From Rossellomorea aquimaris (GTDB lineage: Bacteria; Bacillota; Bacilli; Bacillales; Bacillaceae_B), in the NCBI RefSeq assembly GCF_001877785.1, contig NZ_MINN01000074.1:973742-1037741 (forward strand): a stretch of DNA of 64,000 bases, written 5' to 3'. Position 1 is the first letter of the stretch. Every line of letters starts with the position of its first letter. The notes beneath the pieces were generated by a model that was not told where the DNA came from, did not search any database, and saw nothing but the letters and a program-made list of their open reading frames with translations. Made by a program: the position numbers and the translations under genes. Positions 34,033 through 42,579 of the stretch are shown one piece after another.

Positions 34033-34926
34033 TCACTGTAACCGATTTGTCAAAATTCCGATTCCGCCTACTTCGATTTCGACTGTGTCCCCCGCTTTCA
34101 GGAAACGCGGCGGTTTAAAACCTTTCCCAACCCCGGCAGGAGTCCCCGTTGCAATAATATCACCCGGCTCCAGTGTCATCCCTTTTGACAGGATGGAGAT
34201 GATTTCAGGGATGGAGAATATCATGAGTTCCGTGCTTGAAGACTGACGCACCTCACCATTGACACTCGTCCGGATCTCCAGCTGATGCGGGTTATCGATT
34301 TCTTCTTTAGTCACGATATACGGACCGATCGGACAGCTTGAATCCAGGCTTTTACCTATGAAGAACTGGCCGTGATTCTTCTGGAGATCCCTTGCTGTAA
34401 GATCATTAGCGATTGTATAGCCAAAAATATGATCCATCGCTACATCAGGTGAGATCGCTCTTCCTTTTTTGCCGATCACGACTGCAAGCTCCCCTTCATA
34501 ATCAAGCTCTTCCGTTACATCTTCATGGAGGGGTACGCTTTGTTTATGACCGGTCACGGTGTTTGTCGCTTTGGTGAAGATCATGATATGTTCCGGGATG
34601 TCTTGTTCACTTCCCATTTCAATGGCGTGTTCCCGATAGTTCTTGCCCACGCACATGATATTCCTTTTTACATGCGGTATCGGGGCCAGCCAGTTGATTT
34701 CATCCACGGAGTACCGGTATTCCGCGAAATTTTTTCCCGCTCGGCAGCGTTCTAAAAGCTCTTCCACTTTGGAAAGAGCCGCTTCGCCGGCTTCGATGAG
34801 CTTTTGTACGCTTGAAGGGAATTCCTTATCCAGGTCAGCAGCCAAACCTATGAGATCGATAACGACTTCTCCTTCCACAACACCGTACGTGGATCTTCCA
34901 TTCACTTCAAAACTGGTAATCTTCAT
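34033..34926 (-). CDS. yisK: YisK, fumarylacetoacetate-hydrolase family
   Basis: The 297-residue protein has the FAH fold signatures: KNYREHAIEMG, the metal-binding ELDYEGELAVVIGKKG, GYTIANDLTARDLQ, GKSLDSSCPIGPYI and GDIIATGTPAGVG. Family members cleave carbon-carbon bonds or decarboxylate beta-keto acids with Mg or Mn; B. subtilis YisK has oxaloacetate decarboxylase activity and localises with the cell-shape protein Mbl. Both Glu residues and the Asp of the metal site appear present. It lies 40 bp after the DUF418 gene start region on the same strand and 78 bp before yisL. Confidence 0.87.
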   Translation of the reverse strand: MKITSFEVNGRSTYGVVEGEVVIDLIGLAADLDKEFPSSVQKLIEAGEAALSKVEELLERCRAGKNFAEYRYSVDEINWLAPIPHVKRNIMCVGKNYREHAIEMGSEQDIPEHIMIFTKATNTVTGHKQSVPLHEDVTEELDYEGELAVVIGKKGRAISPDVAMDHIFGYTIANDLTARDLQKNHGQFFIGKSLDSSCPIGPYIVTKEEIDNPHQLEIRTSVNGEVRQSSSTELMIFSIPEIISILSKGMTLEPGDIIATGTPAGVGKGFKPPRFLKAGDTVEIEVGGIGILTNRLQ

Positions 34927-34966
34927 CCGTTTCCCATCCCCTTTTCTTCATTATTAAAATATGAAT

Positions 34967-36151
34967 CTAACCTTCCGACTTTTTCACAGAACTTTTCCCA
35001 TAGCTAAGGACTCTCCACAGCTTTTCTGCGGGGCCAAACCTGAATCTGGACAGCCAGATTTCCGAAAGAATCATCTGGATGATAAAGATTCCGACGGCTA
35101 AAAGGGTTCCGGTCGTCAATGTTACTTCCCCGTATAGACCCAAACCGTATGAATAGAAAATCAATGTCCCAATGATCGATTGTAAAAGATAATTGGAGAG
35201 TGACATCCTTCCGGCAGATGCAAGGGGCCTGGTCCATTTTTTCACATTTTCATTCTCTAATAATAAAGCCAGGATTATTGCATAAGATACTGATAAGAAA
35301 GGACCTCCCAAATAATCCTGTATGTAAGAATACGCAGTATTCGCTTCTATTAATATAGGAAGCAGCTTTAATCCGATACTGGCGGTAAGCAGGACGGAAC
35401 CGAGCAGCAACCAGCTTCTTTTGTATTCAACAGCTTTCTCAAGCAGTTTCAATTTACCGGCACCTGCACCGATCATCATGACGGGCAGAATGGAAAGCGT
35501 CAGGAAAAGAAGGTTCCCTGGTGAGTTCACTGCATACCAATCACTGAAGCGCTGTATCATGATATCAGCGAAACTGCCTGAAGCATAGGCTGCTACTGAA
35601 TCCTGGACTGCAGTGATATTCGTATAGTGGGCAACCCCTGCAGGATCCGAATATGTCATCAAAACTAAAAGAATACTAAAAAATAATTGAGGTATCAGAA
35701 GCAGTAAGCTTCCGAGCAACAAAAGGCTCTTTCCTGCCATTCTCATAAATAATAATAAAAGCAACCCGAAAACAGCATAGTTGATTAAAATGTCCCCCGA
35801 CCAAATCAAGAAAGCGTGGACAGAACCAATGAACAGTAAAACTAGAAGTCTCCTTACTCCAAATGAATAAAAAGGCATTCCTTTTTGATTGGCCCGCTCC
35901 TGTTGAATGGAAAGCCCATAACCGAACAGCATGGCGAACAAAGGATAGAAGCTTGCCTGCACCAACACATCGATCCATGGGTACAGTACCGCATCATCCG
36001 GTGTCTTCCACCAGGAGTACGGATCCATGTAAAGAAACGGGGAATGAAATGAGATCATGTTGATGATGAAGATGCCCAAAAGTGAAATTCCCCTTATGAC
36101 ATCCAGGCTTACAATACGTTCTGATCGTTCAATCGGCGATAATGTGTTCAT
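34967..36151 (-). CDS. DUF418 (YeiB-type) membrane protein
   Basis: The 394-residue protein has about ten hydrophobic helices. The N terminus RIVSLDVIRGISLLGIFIINM and the C-terminal GRMSLSNYLLQSIIGTLIFY are marks of the DUF418/YeiB family, related to HGSNAT-type membrane acyltransferases. Reaction unknown. It is first of a DUF418-yisK unit (40 bp gap), and divergent from the gerP operon. Ribosome site GGAGGAAAAATGA. Confidence 0.85.
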   Translation of the reverse strand: MNTLSPIERSERIVSLDVIRGISLLGIFIINMISFHSPFLYMDPYSWWKTPDDAVLYPWIDVLVQASFYPLFAMLFGYGLSIQQERANQKGMPFYSFGVRRLLVLLFIGSVHAFLIWSGDILINYAVFGLLLLLFMRMAGKSLLLLGSLLLLIPQLFFSILLVLMTYSDPAGVAHYTNITAVQDSVAAYASGSFADIMIQRFSDWYAVNSPGNLLFLTLSILPVMMIGAGAGKLKLLEKAVEYKRSWLLLGSVLLTASIGLKLLPILIEANTAYSYIQDYLGGPFLSVSYAIILALLLENENVKKWTRPLASAGRMSLSNYLLQSIIGTLIFYSYGLGLYGEVTLTTGTLLAVGIFIIQMILSEIWLSRFRFGPAEKLWRVLSYGKSSVKKSEG

Positions 36152-36215
36152 TCATTTTTCCTCCAGCAATTAGTACTCTTCCATTGTACATGAGAACGGC
36201 GATTTAGGCGATTAT

Positions 36216-36244
36216 CACTCATTTTCATCTTCCCACATAGAATA
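36216..36244 (+). promoter_or_regulatory. Candidate sigma-K promoter of the gerP operon
   Basis: AC at 36217-36218 and CATAGAATA at 36236-36244, 17 bp apart, fit the sigma-K pattern (mACm, about 16-17 bp, gCATAnnnTA). gerP operons are known to be made in the late mother cell. Confidence 0.6.
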
Positions 36245-36281
36245 ACAATAATTATCCTAGTCTTAAAGGTGTGAGTGCCAA

Positions 36282-36503
36282 ATGCCCGCAATCGTCGGAA
36301 TAGCTCAAGTTGTCAGCGTCGGATCAAGCGGTGTTTTTCATATAGGGGATGTGTTTACAATCAATCCTATTTCAACTGCAAAAACCTTTGCCGGAGCTGG
36401 TTCCTTCATTACAGGCAGAGGGATTTCGGTGTATAACGAAAGTTCATTGACCTATACGGTGGATGATGAAGTCATGGACCAAGGCATTAACTTTAACCTA
36501 TAA
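36282..36503 (+). CDS. gerPA: Spore germination protein GerPA
   Basis: The 73-residue protein shares PAIVGxxxVxSVGxxG with GerPF and matches GerPA (VFHIGDVFTINPISTAKTFAGAGSFITG). GerP proteins are built into the inner coat during sporulation and let nutrient germinants pass to their receptors. No signal or membrane helix. First gene of the six-gene operon, 38 bp after the likely sigma-K promoter element; ribosome site AAAGGTGTGAG. Confidence 0.9.
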   Translation: MPAIVGIAQVVSVGSSGVFHIGDVFTINPISTAKTFAGAGSFITGRGISVYNESSLTYTVDDEVMDQGINFNL

Positions 36504-36514
36504 GGGTGATTCAA

Positions 36515-36757
36515 ATGAATTACTACCTTCAGCAGACCATCCAGATTCGATTCATCAAAATAGGGGGAATGACGAATTCCTCCGTGCTTCAAATCGGTGC
36601 CTGCGGACAAATCAATTCAAGAAGCTACCTTTATAATACCGGCGGGTTTACCGAGCCCGCACCTGCAGCTAAAAAAAGTGGAGAAGAAGGAACAGCTCAA
36701 GCCGGGGGTCCTTCCGCCTCTCCTCTAGTCCCGCTGCAGTCCCCCGGAACAGTTTAG
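36515..36757 (+). CDS. gerPB: Spore germination protein GerPB
   Basis: The 80-residue protein starts at ATG 36515 after AAGGGTGATTCAA; a GTG three codons upstream overlaps the ribosome site. It opens MNYYLQQTIQIRFIKIGGM and has SSVLQIGACGQI and NTGGFTEPAP, all GerPB marks, followed by a Gly/Ala/Pro-rich tail. It acts in the inner spore coat with the other GerP proteins. It lies 11 bp after gerPA and 27 bp before gerPC. Confidence 0.9.
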   Translation: MNYYLQQTIQIRFIKIGGMTNSSVLQIGACGQINSRSYLYNTGGFTEPAPAAKKSGEEGTAQAGGPSASPLVPLQSPGTV

Positions 36758-36784
36758 CCAGCGGCAAAAGAAAGAGGTGTAAAC

Positions 36785-37408
36785 ATGAAACAATATTATA
36801 TGACGCCGGAACAGCTCTATCAATATATCGAACAATTGAATATGAAAGTTGTCGCGCTGGAACAAAAGGTCAATAAACTTACAGAAGAAATGACCGCTGT
36901 CAAAGACACTCCAAAAATAAACGTAGAAAAAATAGAATACAAATTCGATCAATTAAAAGTTGAATCATTGGACGGAACGCTGAATATCGGACTGAACCCC
37001 GGGGGGATGAGTGAAGAGATCGAGGACTTCGCCGTAGCGCCGAATGGGAAGAAAAAGGCGGTAAAGGATATAACACCATATAAGGATAAGATAACGGATG
37101 AAGTGACTTCATACATCAAAAACGATCTCCCCTCACTTATTTCCGATAATGAAGTGCAGCTGCAGCGGTCGATCGATGCCTCATATCTCAACATGATTCA
37201 ACAGGATCTCATGAATCAAATGCCGCAGCGGATCGATTTCTATGTGAATAATATTCCTTTTATCGAAGGAAAGCACACGGATGAAGAGTGGACCGGGAAG
37301 ATCATCTCCAAGATCAAGCAGGATATTCAGTCCGCCCTCTTTTCATTCATGTCACAAATGCCTGATAATATGGAAGGGATGAACAATCATGAACCTACAA
37401 GTGATTAA
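36785..37408 (+). CDS. gerPC: Spore germination protein GerPC
   Basis: The 207-residue protein begins with a coiled coil (TPEQLYQYIEQLNMKVVALE and onward), then FDQLKVESLDGTLNIGLNPG, a motif of GerPC, and an acidic C-terminal helical domain ending in EGMNNHEPTSD. It is the largest GerP protein. The end overlaps the gerPD start by 20 nt. Ribosome site AAAGAGGTGTAAAC. Confidence 0.9.
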   Translation: MKQYYMTPEQLYQYIEQLNMKVVALEQKVNKLTEEMTAVKDTPKINVEKIEYKFDQLKVESLDGTLNIGLNPGGMSEEIEDFAVAPNGKKKAVKDITPYKDKITDEVTSYIKNDLPSLISDNEVQLQRSIDASYLNMIQQDLMNQMPQRIDFYVNNIPFIEGKHTDEEWTGKIISKIKQDIQSALFSFMSQMPDNMEGMNNHEPTSD

Positions 37409-37568
37409 CCGGGAATTATCAGTCGGTAACATCGATATTCAAGGGGTTGCCAGTGCCTCCCTCGTACTGATCGGGGATGCTGATATCATCCAGCTTGCAT
37501 CAGCTTTCGATACTCCCCCTGAGTCATTATTGATCGGCCCATTTGTTCCACTCACCCCGAAAGGTTGA
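37389..37568 (+). CDS. gerPD: Spore germination protein GerPD
   Basis: The ORF has 59 residues, begins MNLQVINRELSVGNIDIQGV and contains SVLVLIGDAD-like ASLVLIGDADIIQLASAF, then TPPESLLIGPFVPL. This matches GerPD. Its ATG lies inside the end of gerPC in another frame (AGGGATGAACAATC is the ribosome site), so translation is probably coupled. It ends 7 bp before gerPE. Confidence 0.88.
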   Translation: MNLQVINRELSVGNIDIQGVASASLVLIGDADIIQLASAFDTPPESLLIGPFVPLTPKG

Positions 37569-37575
37569 CGGGTCT

Positions 37576-38031
37576 ATGTTCAAAAGATATTCAATGGTGA
37601 ATGAACTGAGAGGAGAGACACTTTCCTTCTCTTCCGTCTATCAGCTCGGTGATTCTCAGTCCATTTTTTCCACAACAAAAGCATTTGCCGTGCAGCGTGA
37701 AAGAGAGTTTTTCCTTGGCAGCGAGGGAAGGTTTGATGCAGAGGTATTTAATCAGCTCGTCGAACTTCCGCCGATAAATCCAAGGATCTCTGTGAGCAGA
37801 TTGAATCTCTCGCCCATTAAAGTAAACTGCATGCACGTACTCGCAACCGCTTTTTCTTCAGTCGTTCACATTGGAAACACATGCAATGTCTACATGGACT
37901 CAAGGGTAAAGCATGTCCGGCAGCTGAAGGGCGATGCAGAATACAGTGAAGAAGAGGAAGCGATGATCGAAGAGGAAAAAGCTCAAGCGGCGGAAGAAGG
38001 CGAACCAGTTGAATTCATTGAGTACGACTAA
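37576..38031 (+). CDS. gerPE: Spore germination protein GerPE
   Basis: The 151-residue protein is started at ATG 37576, 7 nt after the gerPD stop. FKRYSMVNELRGETLSFSSV and QLGDSQSIFSTTKAFAVQRE match GerPE, as does VHIGNTCNVYMDSRVKHVRQ. The C-terminal 35 residues are strongly acidic (EEEEAMIEEEKAQAAEEGE). It acts in the inner coat. A 79-bp gap with its own sigma-K-like motif separates it from gerPF. Confidence 0.88.
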   Translation: MFKRYSMVNELRGETLSFSSVYQLGDSQSIFSTTKAFAVQREREFFLGSEGRFDAEVFNQLVELPPINPRISVSRLNLSPIKVNCMHVLATAFSSVVHIGNTCNVYMDSRVKHVRQLKGDAEYSEEEEAMIEEEKAQAAEEGEPVEFIEYD

Positions 38032-38050
38032 GGGGAATGAAGATGAATGA

Positions 38051-38077
38051 ACGCTCTCAACTTTATCACATAGATTA
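38051..38077 (+). promoter_or_regulatory. Candidate second sigma-K promoter, before gerPF
   Basis: AC (38051-38052), a 16-bp spacer and CATAGATTA (38069-38077) repeat the same sigma-K pattern as at the head of the operon. It would give gerPF its own transcript. Confidence 0.5.
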
Positions 38078-38110
38078 AAAGTGTAGACTACAAAAGAAGG
38101 ATGTTTTATT

Positions 38111-38329
38111 ATGCCTGCGATAATTGGTCCGGTTTCCATTCTGAGCGTCGGCGGCGGAAATGTTCAATTTGGGGATACTGCCATCATTTCACCGAAGTCT
38201 GCCTCAAAAACGTTTGGCGGTTCAGGCGGTTTCAATACAGGTCCATTCCAATTGAGCTATAATGTCTTCAGTATCACGAACACATTTGATTGCAATGTCG
38301 TAGATCAGCCGATAACTGGAAATAACTAA
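38111..38329 (+). CDS. gerPF: Spore germination protein GerPF
   Basis: The 72-residue protein is a GerPA paralogue: PAIIGPVSILSVGGGNVQFG and SPKSASKTFGGSGGFNTG. As GerPF it is the last gene of the operon and helps germinant access to the inner spore membrane. Ribosome site GAAGGATG precedes the ATG. A terminator lies just after it. Confidence 0.9.
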   Translation: MPAIIGPVSILSVGGGNVQFGDTAIISPKSASKTFGGSGGFNTGPFQLSYNVFSITNTFDCNVVDQPITGNN

Positions 38330-38332
38330 GGA

Positions 38333-38365
38333 GCAAAAAGTCTGTGTCAGGGCTTTTTGCTTTTT
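38333..38365 (+). terminator. Terminator of the gerP operon
   Basis: AGCAAAAAGTCTG and CAGGGCTTTTTGCT form a stem with one bulge, followed by TTTTTGTCTT. Confidence 0.8.
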
Positions 38366-38394
38366 GTCTTATCCGTTAAATCTCCCGCAGTTTT

Positions 38395-38703
38395 TTACTG
38401 CCTCCTCCTATTCCTGCGCTCAATGCTTTTTTTCGTCCTGACCAATTTTGATGACGGCTGCTTGCGGATCCATTTGATGAATTTTCCGATCTTCTCATCC
38501 TGTCTCAATGCTACGATGGTATTCAATCTGGCTCCAAGTTCTTCATTGGTGTAGAGTGAGTGGATTTGTTTATGGCATGGAATGCATAATTTCGCAGTCG
38601 GCATGAACGCACCGCCGACTTCTTTCGGCGTCATGTGGTGCACGGTTACGGCAACCTGCTGTCGTGCACAAAGTTCACATGTACCCGTCGTTTTATTCTT
38701 CAT
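38395..38703 (-). CDS. yisB: HNH endonuclease-like protein YisB
   Basis: The 102-residue protein has a zinc-ribbon HNH layout: CELC (9-12), VTVHHMTPKEVGG with catalytic HH, and LCIPCHKQIH with the second Cys pair and final His. The tail is basic. It resembles B. subtilis YisB, located beside gerP and the addAB/sbcDC group. It probably nicks or cuts DNA, but target and role are unknown. The ribosome site is weak (CAGGGAATTG). Confidence 0.8.
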   Translation of the reverse strand: MKNKTTGTCELCARQQVAVTVHHMTPKEVGGAFMPTAKLCIPCHKQIHSLYTNEELGARLNTIVALRQDEKIGKFIKWIRKQPSSKLVRTKKSIERRNRRRQ

Positions 38704-38760
38704 ATCATATCAATTCCCTGTCCAGTATTTGTTCCTATCGTTCCCTATTTAAGATCAAAC

Positions 38761-38799
38761 AAGCCGCTCACAGGATGATTCCATCCCGTGGCGGCTTTT
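38761..38799. terminator. Terminator after addA
   Basis: AAGCCGCTCACAGGATG pairs with CATCCCGTGGCGGCTT with minor mismatches. It lies 4 bp past the addA stop; T-run is better on the plus strand than on the minus. Confidence 0.6.
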
Positions 38800-38802
38800 C
38801 TG

Positions 38803-41800
38803 CTACAACTCCAGTAAATGCCCTCCATCAAAAAAGTAGAGGTATTTTTCGGATACTGATACTTTCCATATTGATTCAAGTGCTTTTGTATAGAGTTCAA
38901 TTTGCACTTTATAGCGGTTTTCCAGAATTTCTTTCGCTTCTTCAAATCCGTTTTTATACCTGTCATGTATCCCGTCTGTTTTATAATCCAAGAGAACAAG
39001 GCCCTTTTCATCCCTGAATACACAGTCTATCACACCCTGCACCAGGATGGTTTCCTCCACAGCCTCATCACCCGTATCGGAAATTTCCTTCAGCGGAACA
39101 CTCATGCTGAATGGAATTTCCCTCTGGATCTCATCTGCTTTCACCATTCTTTCACCCAGTTCACCGTCAAAGAATCGCAGGATGTTCGTGATGGAAATGG
39201 ACGTTCGCTGTTCCTCGGTCATGATCTCTTTTTGAACGAGCTTCTCTAATAGGGATGAGACTGTCTCTTCGTCCGGCTTGCCATCTTCAAATGAAATATG
39301 CTGCATGACCGTATGCATGGCCGTTCCTTTCTCTGCAGGTGACAACTCCTTTGCCTGCATGAAAGCAGGACGGTTATAAACAGGCTTCTGCTGGCGTCTG
39401 AGCAGCTCGACACTTGCGGATTCATCCCTTATTTCATACATTCGCTTCAATTCCGACACCGACTGTTTAGAACGCAGGGTGGCAGCGCGCATATTGGGAT
39501 ACTTCCATAGCAGGCGTTCAAATACCTCTTCCTTATGAGGAGATTCCGCTGCAACCTCTTTGCCGTCCCTGACTGCTTTTCTCCAGTCATCTTCAACTTC
39601 CTCAGCGGCATCCTGTTCCGCGTCCAATTCAGATTTGTGAATCTTTGTCACATTCCAGCAGGAAGGATGAAGTTGTATGTCTTCGTTTTGCCCGGTACTC
39701 CCTATTTCCCCTTCATGGATTTCGATGCAGTGAGAATGACGGACAAGGGCAGGGCCTATCCAATCAAGATAAGATGAAGCACCGGCCCGGTCATGATCCG
39801 GAAGCAGCCACCCGCTCTCTTTCATGGTACTTTTCCATTTCTTCACGGATTTCGCGAAGCTCTTTACCGTACCGATCAGGAACAGCTTCTCTTTGGCACG
39901 TGTGAGTGCCACATATAATACCCTCATTTCTTCAGAAATGGCTTCCATCCTTTTCTTTCGCTTGAAAGCAAGCTGCGGAAGGGAAGGATAGCTTATCCTC
40001 TTGTCCGGATCTGTATATTTGCTTGCCAGACCGAGGTCCTTATCCAGTAAATACGAAGCATTCAAATCCATCAAGTTGAATTGCTTTGACGTACCTGCCA
40101 CAAAAACGACCGGAAATTCCAGTCCTTTACTGGAGTGGATGGTCATCAATCGGACCACATCTTCCTGCTCGCTCAGCGCCCTTGCCACCCCGAGGTCATC
40201 TCCCCGTTCCCTCATGCGGTCAATGAACCTAAGGAAACGGAACAACCCGCGGAAACTTGTCGATTCATACTGGCGGGCCCTGTCATAAAGCGCCCGGAGA
40301 TTGGCCTGACGCTGCTTACCTCCTGCCATACCGCCGACATAGTCGTAAAACCTGGTATCACGGTACAGCTGCCAGATCAGTTCTGTCACCGACCCTTGTC
40401 TAGCCCTTGTTCTCCAGCCGTCCAGCTGATAAAGGAAGAGCTTCACTTTCTCGAAGGTTTCTTCCCCGCTTGGCCGTGAAGGCTTCTCTTCGGCAAATTT
40501 CTTCAACGCTTCATAATAGCTGCCTGCCTTTGAGTAAATACGAATATTTGCGAGTCCCTCTTCATCCAGACCTGCGATCGGGGAACGGAGAACCGATGCA
40601 AGCGGGATGTCCTGGTATGGGTTGTCGATCACTTTAAGAAGCGAGAGCATAATGGAAATTTCCGTTGCGTCGAAATATCCCGTGGAAAGATTCGCATAAA
40701 TCGGGATGCCCTGACGTTTGAATTCTTCCATGATCTCAGCGGCCCACGGCATCGAGCGAAGCAGGATTACGATGTCCTTGTATTGTATCGGACGCTCTGT
40801 TTTTGTTTTCGGATCAAATACAGGGCTTCTTCCTTCTATCATCTCTTTCACTTTTCCGGCCATATATCTTGCTTCAAGAACAGACTTTTCAATATCTTCT
40901 TCATCAAAAACAGATAAAGACTCATCTTCAGCCTGCGAAGGGGTTCTTTCAGGGGTTTCCTGATCGATCAGGGCCACCTCGACAGGATATTCCCTATCTT
41001 CCGGGTAGGGTGCACCCTTCACGAGTTCCGCTTCTTTGTTATACTCCATTTCACCCACTGAAATGCCCATGATTTGTTTGAATAAAAAGTTTGTGCCATC
41101 AAGAACCTCTTTTCGGCTCCTGAAGTTTTGCGACAAATCTATCCTCAATCCTGCTTCACCCGGCTCAGGAAGGAACCGGTTATACTTGGTCAGGAATAAA
41201 TTCGGTTCTGCCAGACGGAAACGGTAGATCGACTGCTTAACATCCCCCACCATAAATCTATTTCCCGAATGTTCCTCTTCACCTGTTATAAGAAGGAGAA
41301 TGGATTCCTGAACCATATTGGTATCCTGATACTCATCCACGAGGACCTCTTTGAATTTTTGTTTGTATTGCAGTGCTGCTTCCGACGGCTTAAGCGTCCC
41401 GCTTTCAGCCGGATCTCTCAGGATATCCAGGCAGAAATGCTCCAGGTCTGCAAAGTCAACAAGTCCCCGCTCTTCTTTTACTGCCTTGAAACGGCGCCCG
41501 AACTCAATGACGAGTTCTGAGAGAGTCTGGATGGACTCTTTCATTTTTCTCATGTCCGCCAAAAATGACTGCGGGTTTCTCATGAAAAATTCTTCCTGCA
41601 GCTTCTCAAGCATTTTCTTCCCCTGATCACGAAGTTTCTTTGCTTCATCTGCAAGGTCTTTATCGAATTCATCTCCCCTGCATGGCTTAAGTTTTGTAAA
41701 ATGAAGGCGCTGCATTTTCTCATAGAGGGCATTCCAAGAATCCTCAGCTGCCAGTATCAGCCCGTTCACAACCTCGAGGTCATCCTCGAAGTTCACAGCC

Positions 41801-42579
41801 CTTGGGGATGGACCTCCCGGGACCTTCGTTAAATCAAGCGCCCGTTGAAATAAAGTGCGCGCACCTTGCAGCTGTAAACCGATATCGACTTTCAGCGGAT
41901 CAGAGATAGAAAGTGAATCGATATCTGTTTCCTCACTGATGTCATACATCTCCGTCAGATCCCTCAGCCATCTTTCAGGATTCGGGTGGGATCGTGAAAA
42001 GTCATACAGTTTTCCTATCATCTCCTGAAGGGCACCATCACTGCGGTCATTTGTATAGGTATCCACAAGCCTGAAAAAAGCTGTATTTTCTTCTTTTCCG
42101 TATTCATCTTCAAATAATTCATCAACCACTTCGTCACGGAGAAGATCACCCTCTGTTTCGTCTGCAATCCTGAACCCGGGATCGACATCGATCAGATAAT
42201 AATATTTCCGGATCACTTCAAGACAAAAAGAGTGCAATGTCGAAATCGAAGCACGATTCAGCAGGCTCAGCTGTTTTCTAAGATGCGTGGAGTGCGGATC
42301 TTCATCGATTGCCTTTTCGATTGCCTGGCCTATACGGTGCCTCATTTCAGCAGCAGATGCATTTGTGAACGTAACGACCAGGAGCTCATCGACATCCAGC
42401 CTGTCTTCTTCAGAAAGGATGCGTTGTATGATGCGCTCTACAAGAACCGCCGTTTTTCCCGAACCGGCAGCTGCAGCGACGAGAATATCCTGCCCCTTGG
42501 CCCAGATCGCTTTCCACTGGTCATCCGTCCAGGTAACATCCTGGGGTTTTACAGGAATGATGTTATTGGCCATTTTCAT
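38803..42579 (-). CDS. addA: AddA helicase-nuclease subunit
   Basis: The 1258-residue UvrD-type helicase has Walker A AAAAGSGKTAVLVERII, VDEYQDTN, GDVKQSIYRFRLAEP and MTIHSSKGLEFPVVF, and a C-terminal RecB nuclease domain with VQGVIDCVFRDEKGLVLLDYKTD (Asp, Asp and Lys of the active site). With AddB it resects double-strand breaks up to Chi and loads RecA. It overlaps addB by 17 nt; GAGGAGGGAAAGG precedes the ATG. Downstream lies yisB directly; sbcDC, present here in B. subtilis, is absent. Confidence 0.97.
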   Translation of the reverse strand: MKMANNIIPVKPQDVTWTDDQWKAIWAKGQDILVAAAAGSGKTAVLVERIIQRILSEEDRLDVDELLVVTFTNASAAEMRHRIGQAIEKAIDEDPHSTHLRKQLSLLNRASISTLHSFCLEVIRKYYYLIDVDPGFRIADETEGDLLRDEVVDELFEDEYGKEENTAFFRLVDTYTNDRSDGALQEMIGKLYDFSRSHPNPERWLRDLTEMYDISEETDIDSLSISDPLKVDIGLQLQGARTLFQRALDLTKVPGGPSPRAVNFEDDLEVVNGLILAAEDSWNALYEKMQRLHFTKLKPCRGDEFDKDLADEAKKLRDQGKKMLEKLQEEFFMRNPQSFLADMRKMKESIQTLSELVIEFGRRFKAVKEERGLVDFADLEHFCLDILRDPAESGTLKPSEAALQYKQKFKEVLVDEYQDTNMVQESILLLITGEEEHSGNRFMVGDVKQSIYRFRLAEPNLFLTKYNRFLPEPGEAGLRIDLSQNFRSRKEVLDGTNFLFKQIMGISVGEMEYNKEAELVKGAPYPEDREYPVEVALIDQETPERTPSQAEDESLSVFDEEDIEKSVLEARYMAGKVKEMIEGRSPVFDPKTKTERPIQYKDIVILLRSMPWAAEIMEEFKRQGIPIYANLSTGYFDATEISIMLSLLKVIDNPYQDIPLASVLRSPIAGLDEEGLANIRIYSKAGSYYEALKKFAEEKPSRPSGEETFEKVKLFLYQLDGWRTRARQGSVTELIWQLYRDTRFYDYVGGMAGGKQRQANLRALYDRARQYESTSFRGLFRFLRFIDRMRERGDDLGVARALSEQEDVVRLMTIHSSKGLEFPVVFVAGTSKQFNLMDLNASYLLDKDLGLASKYTDPDKRISYPSLPQLAFKRKKRMEAISEEMRVLYVALTRAKEKLFLIGTVKSFAKSVKKWKSTMKESGWLLPDHDRAGASSYLDWIGPALVRHSHCIEIHEGEIGSTGQNEDIQLHPSCWNVTKIHKSELDAEQDAAEEVEDDWRKAVRDGKEVAAESPHKEEVFERLLWKYPNMRAATLRSKQSVSELKRMYEIRDESASVELLRRQQKPVYNRPAFMQAKELSPAEKGTAMHTVMQHISFEDGKPDEETVSSLLEKLVQKEIMTEEQRTSISITNILRFFDGELGERMVKADEIQREIPFSMSVPLKEISDTGDEAVEETILVQGVIDCVFRDEKGLVLLDYKTDGIHDRYKNGFEEAKEILENRYKVQIELYTKALESIWKVSVSEKYLYFFDGGHLLEL

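Noticed and set aside
38043..38078. Eleven-codon ORF between gerPE and gerPF
   Set aside because: It has a fair ribosome site but overlaps the sigma-K-like promoter elements and is too short to support.
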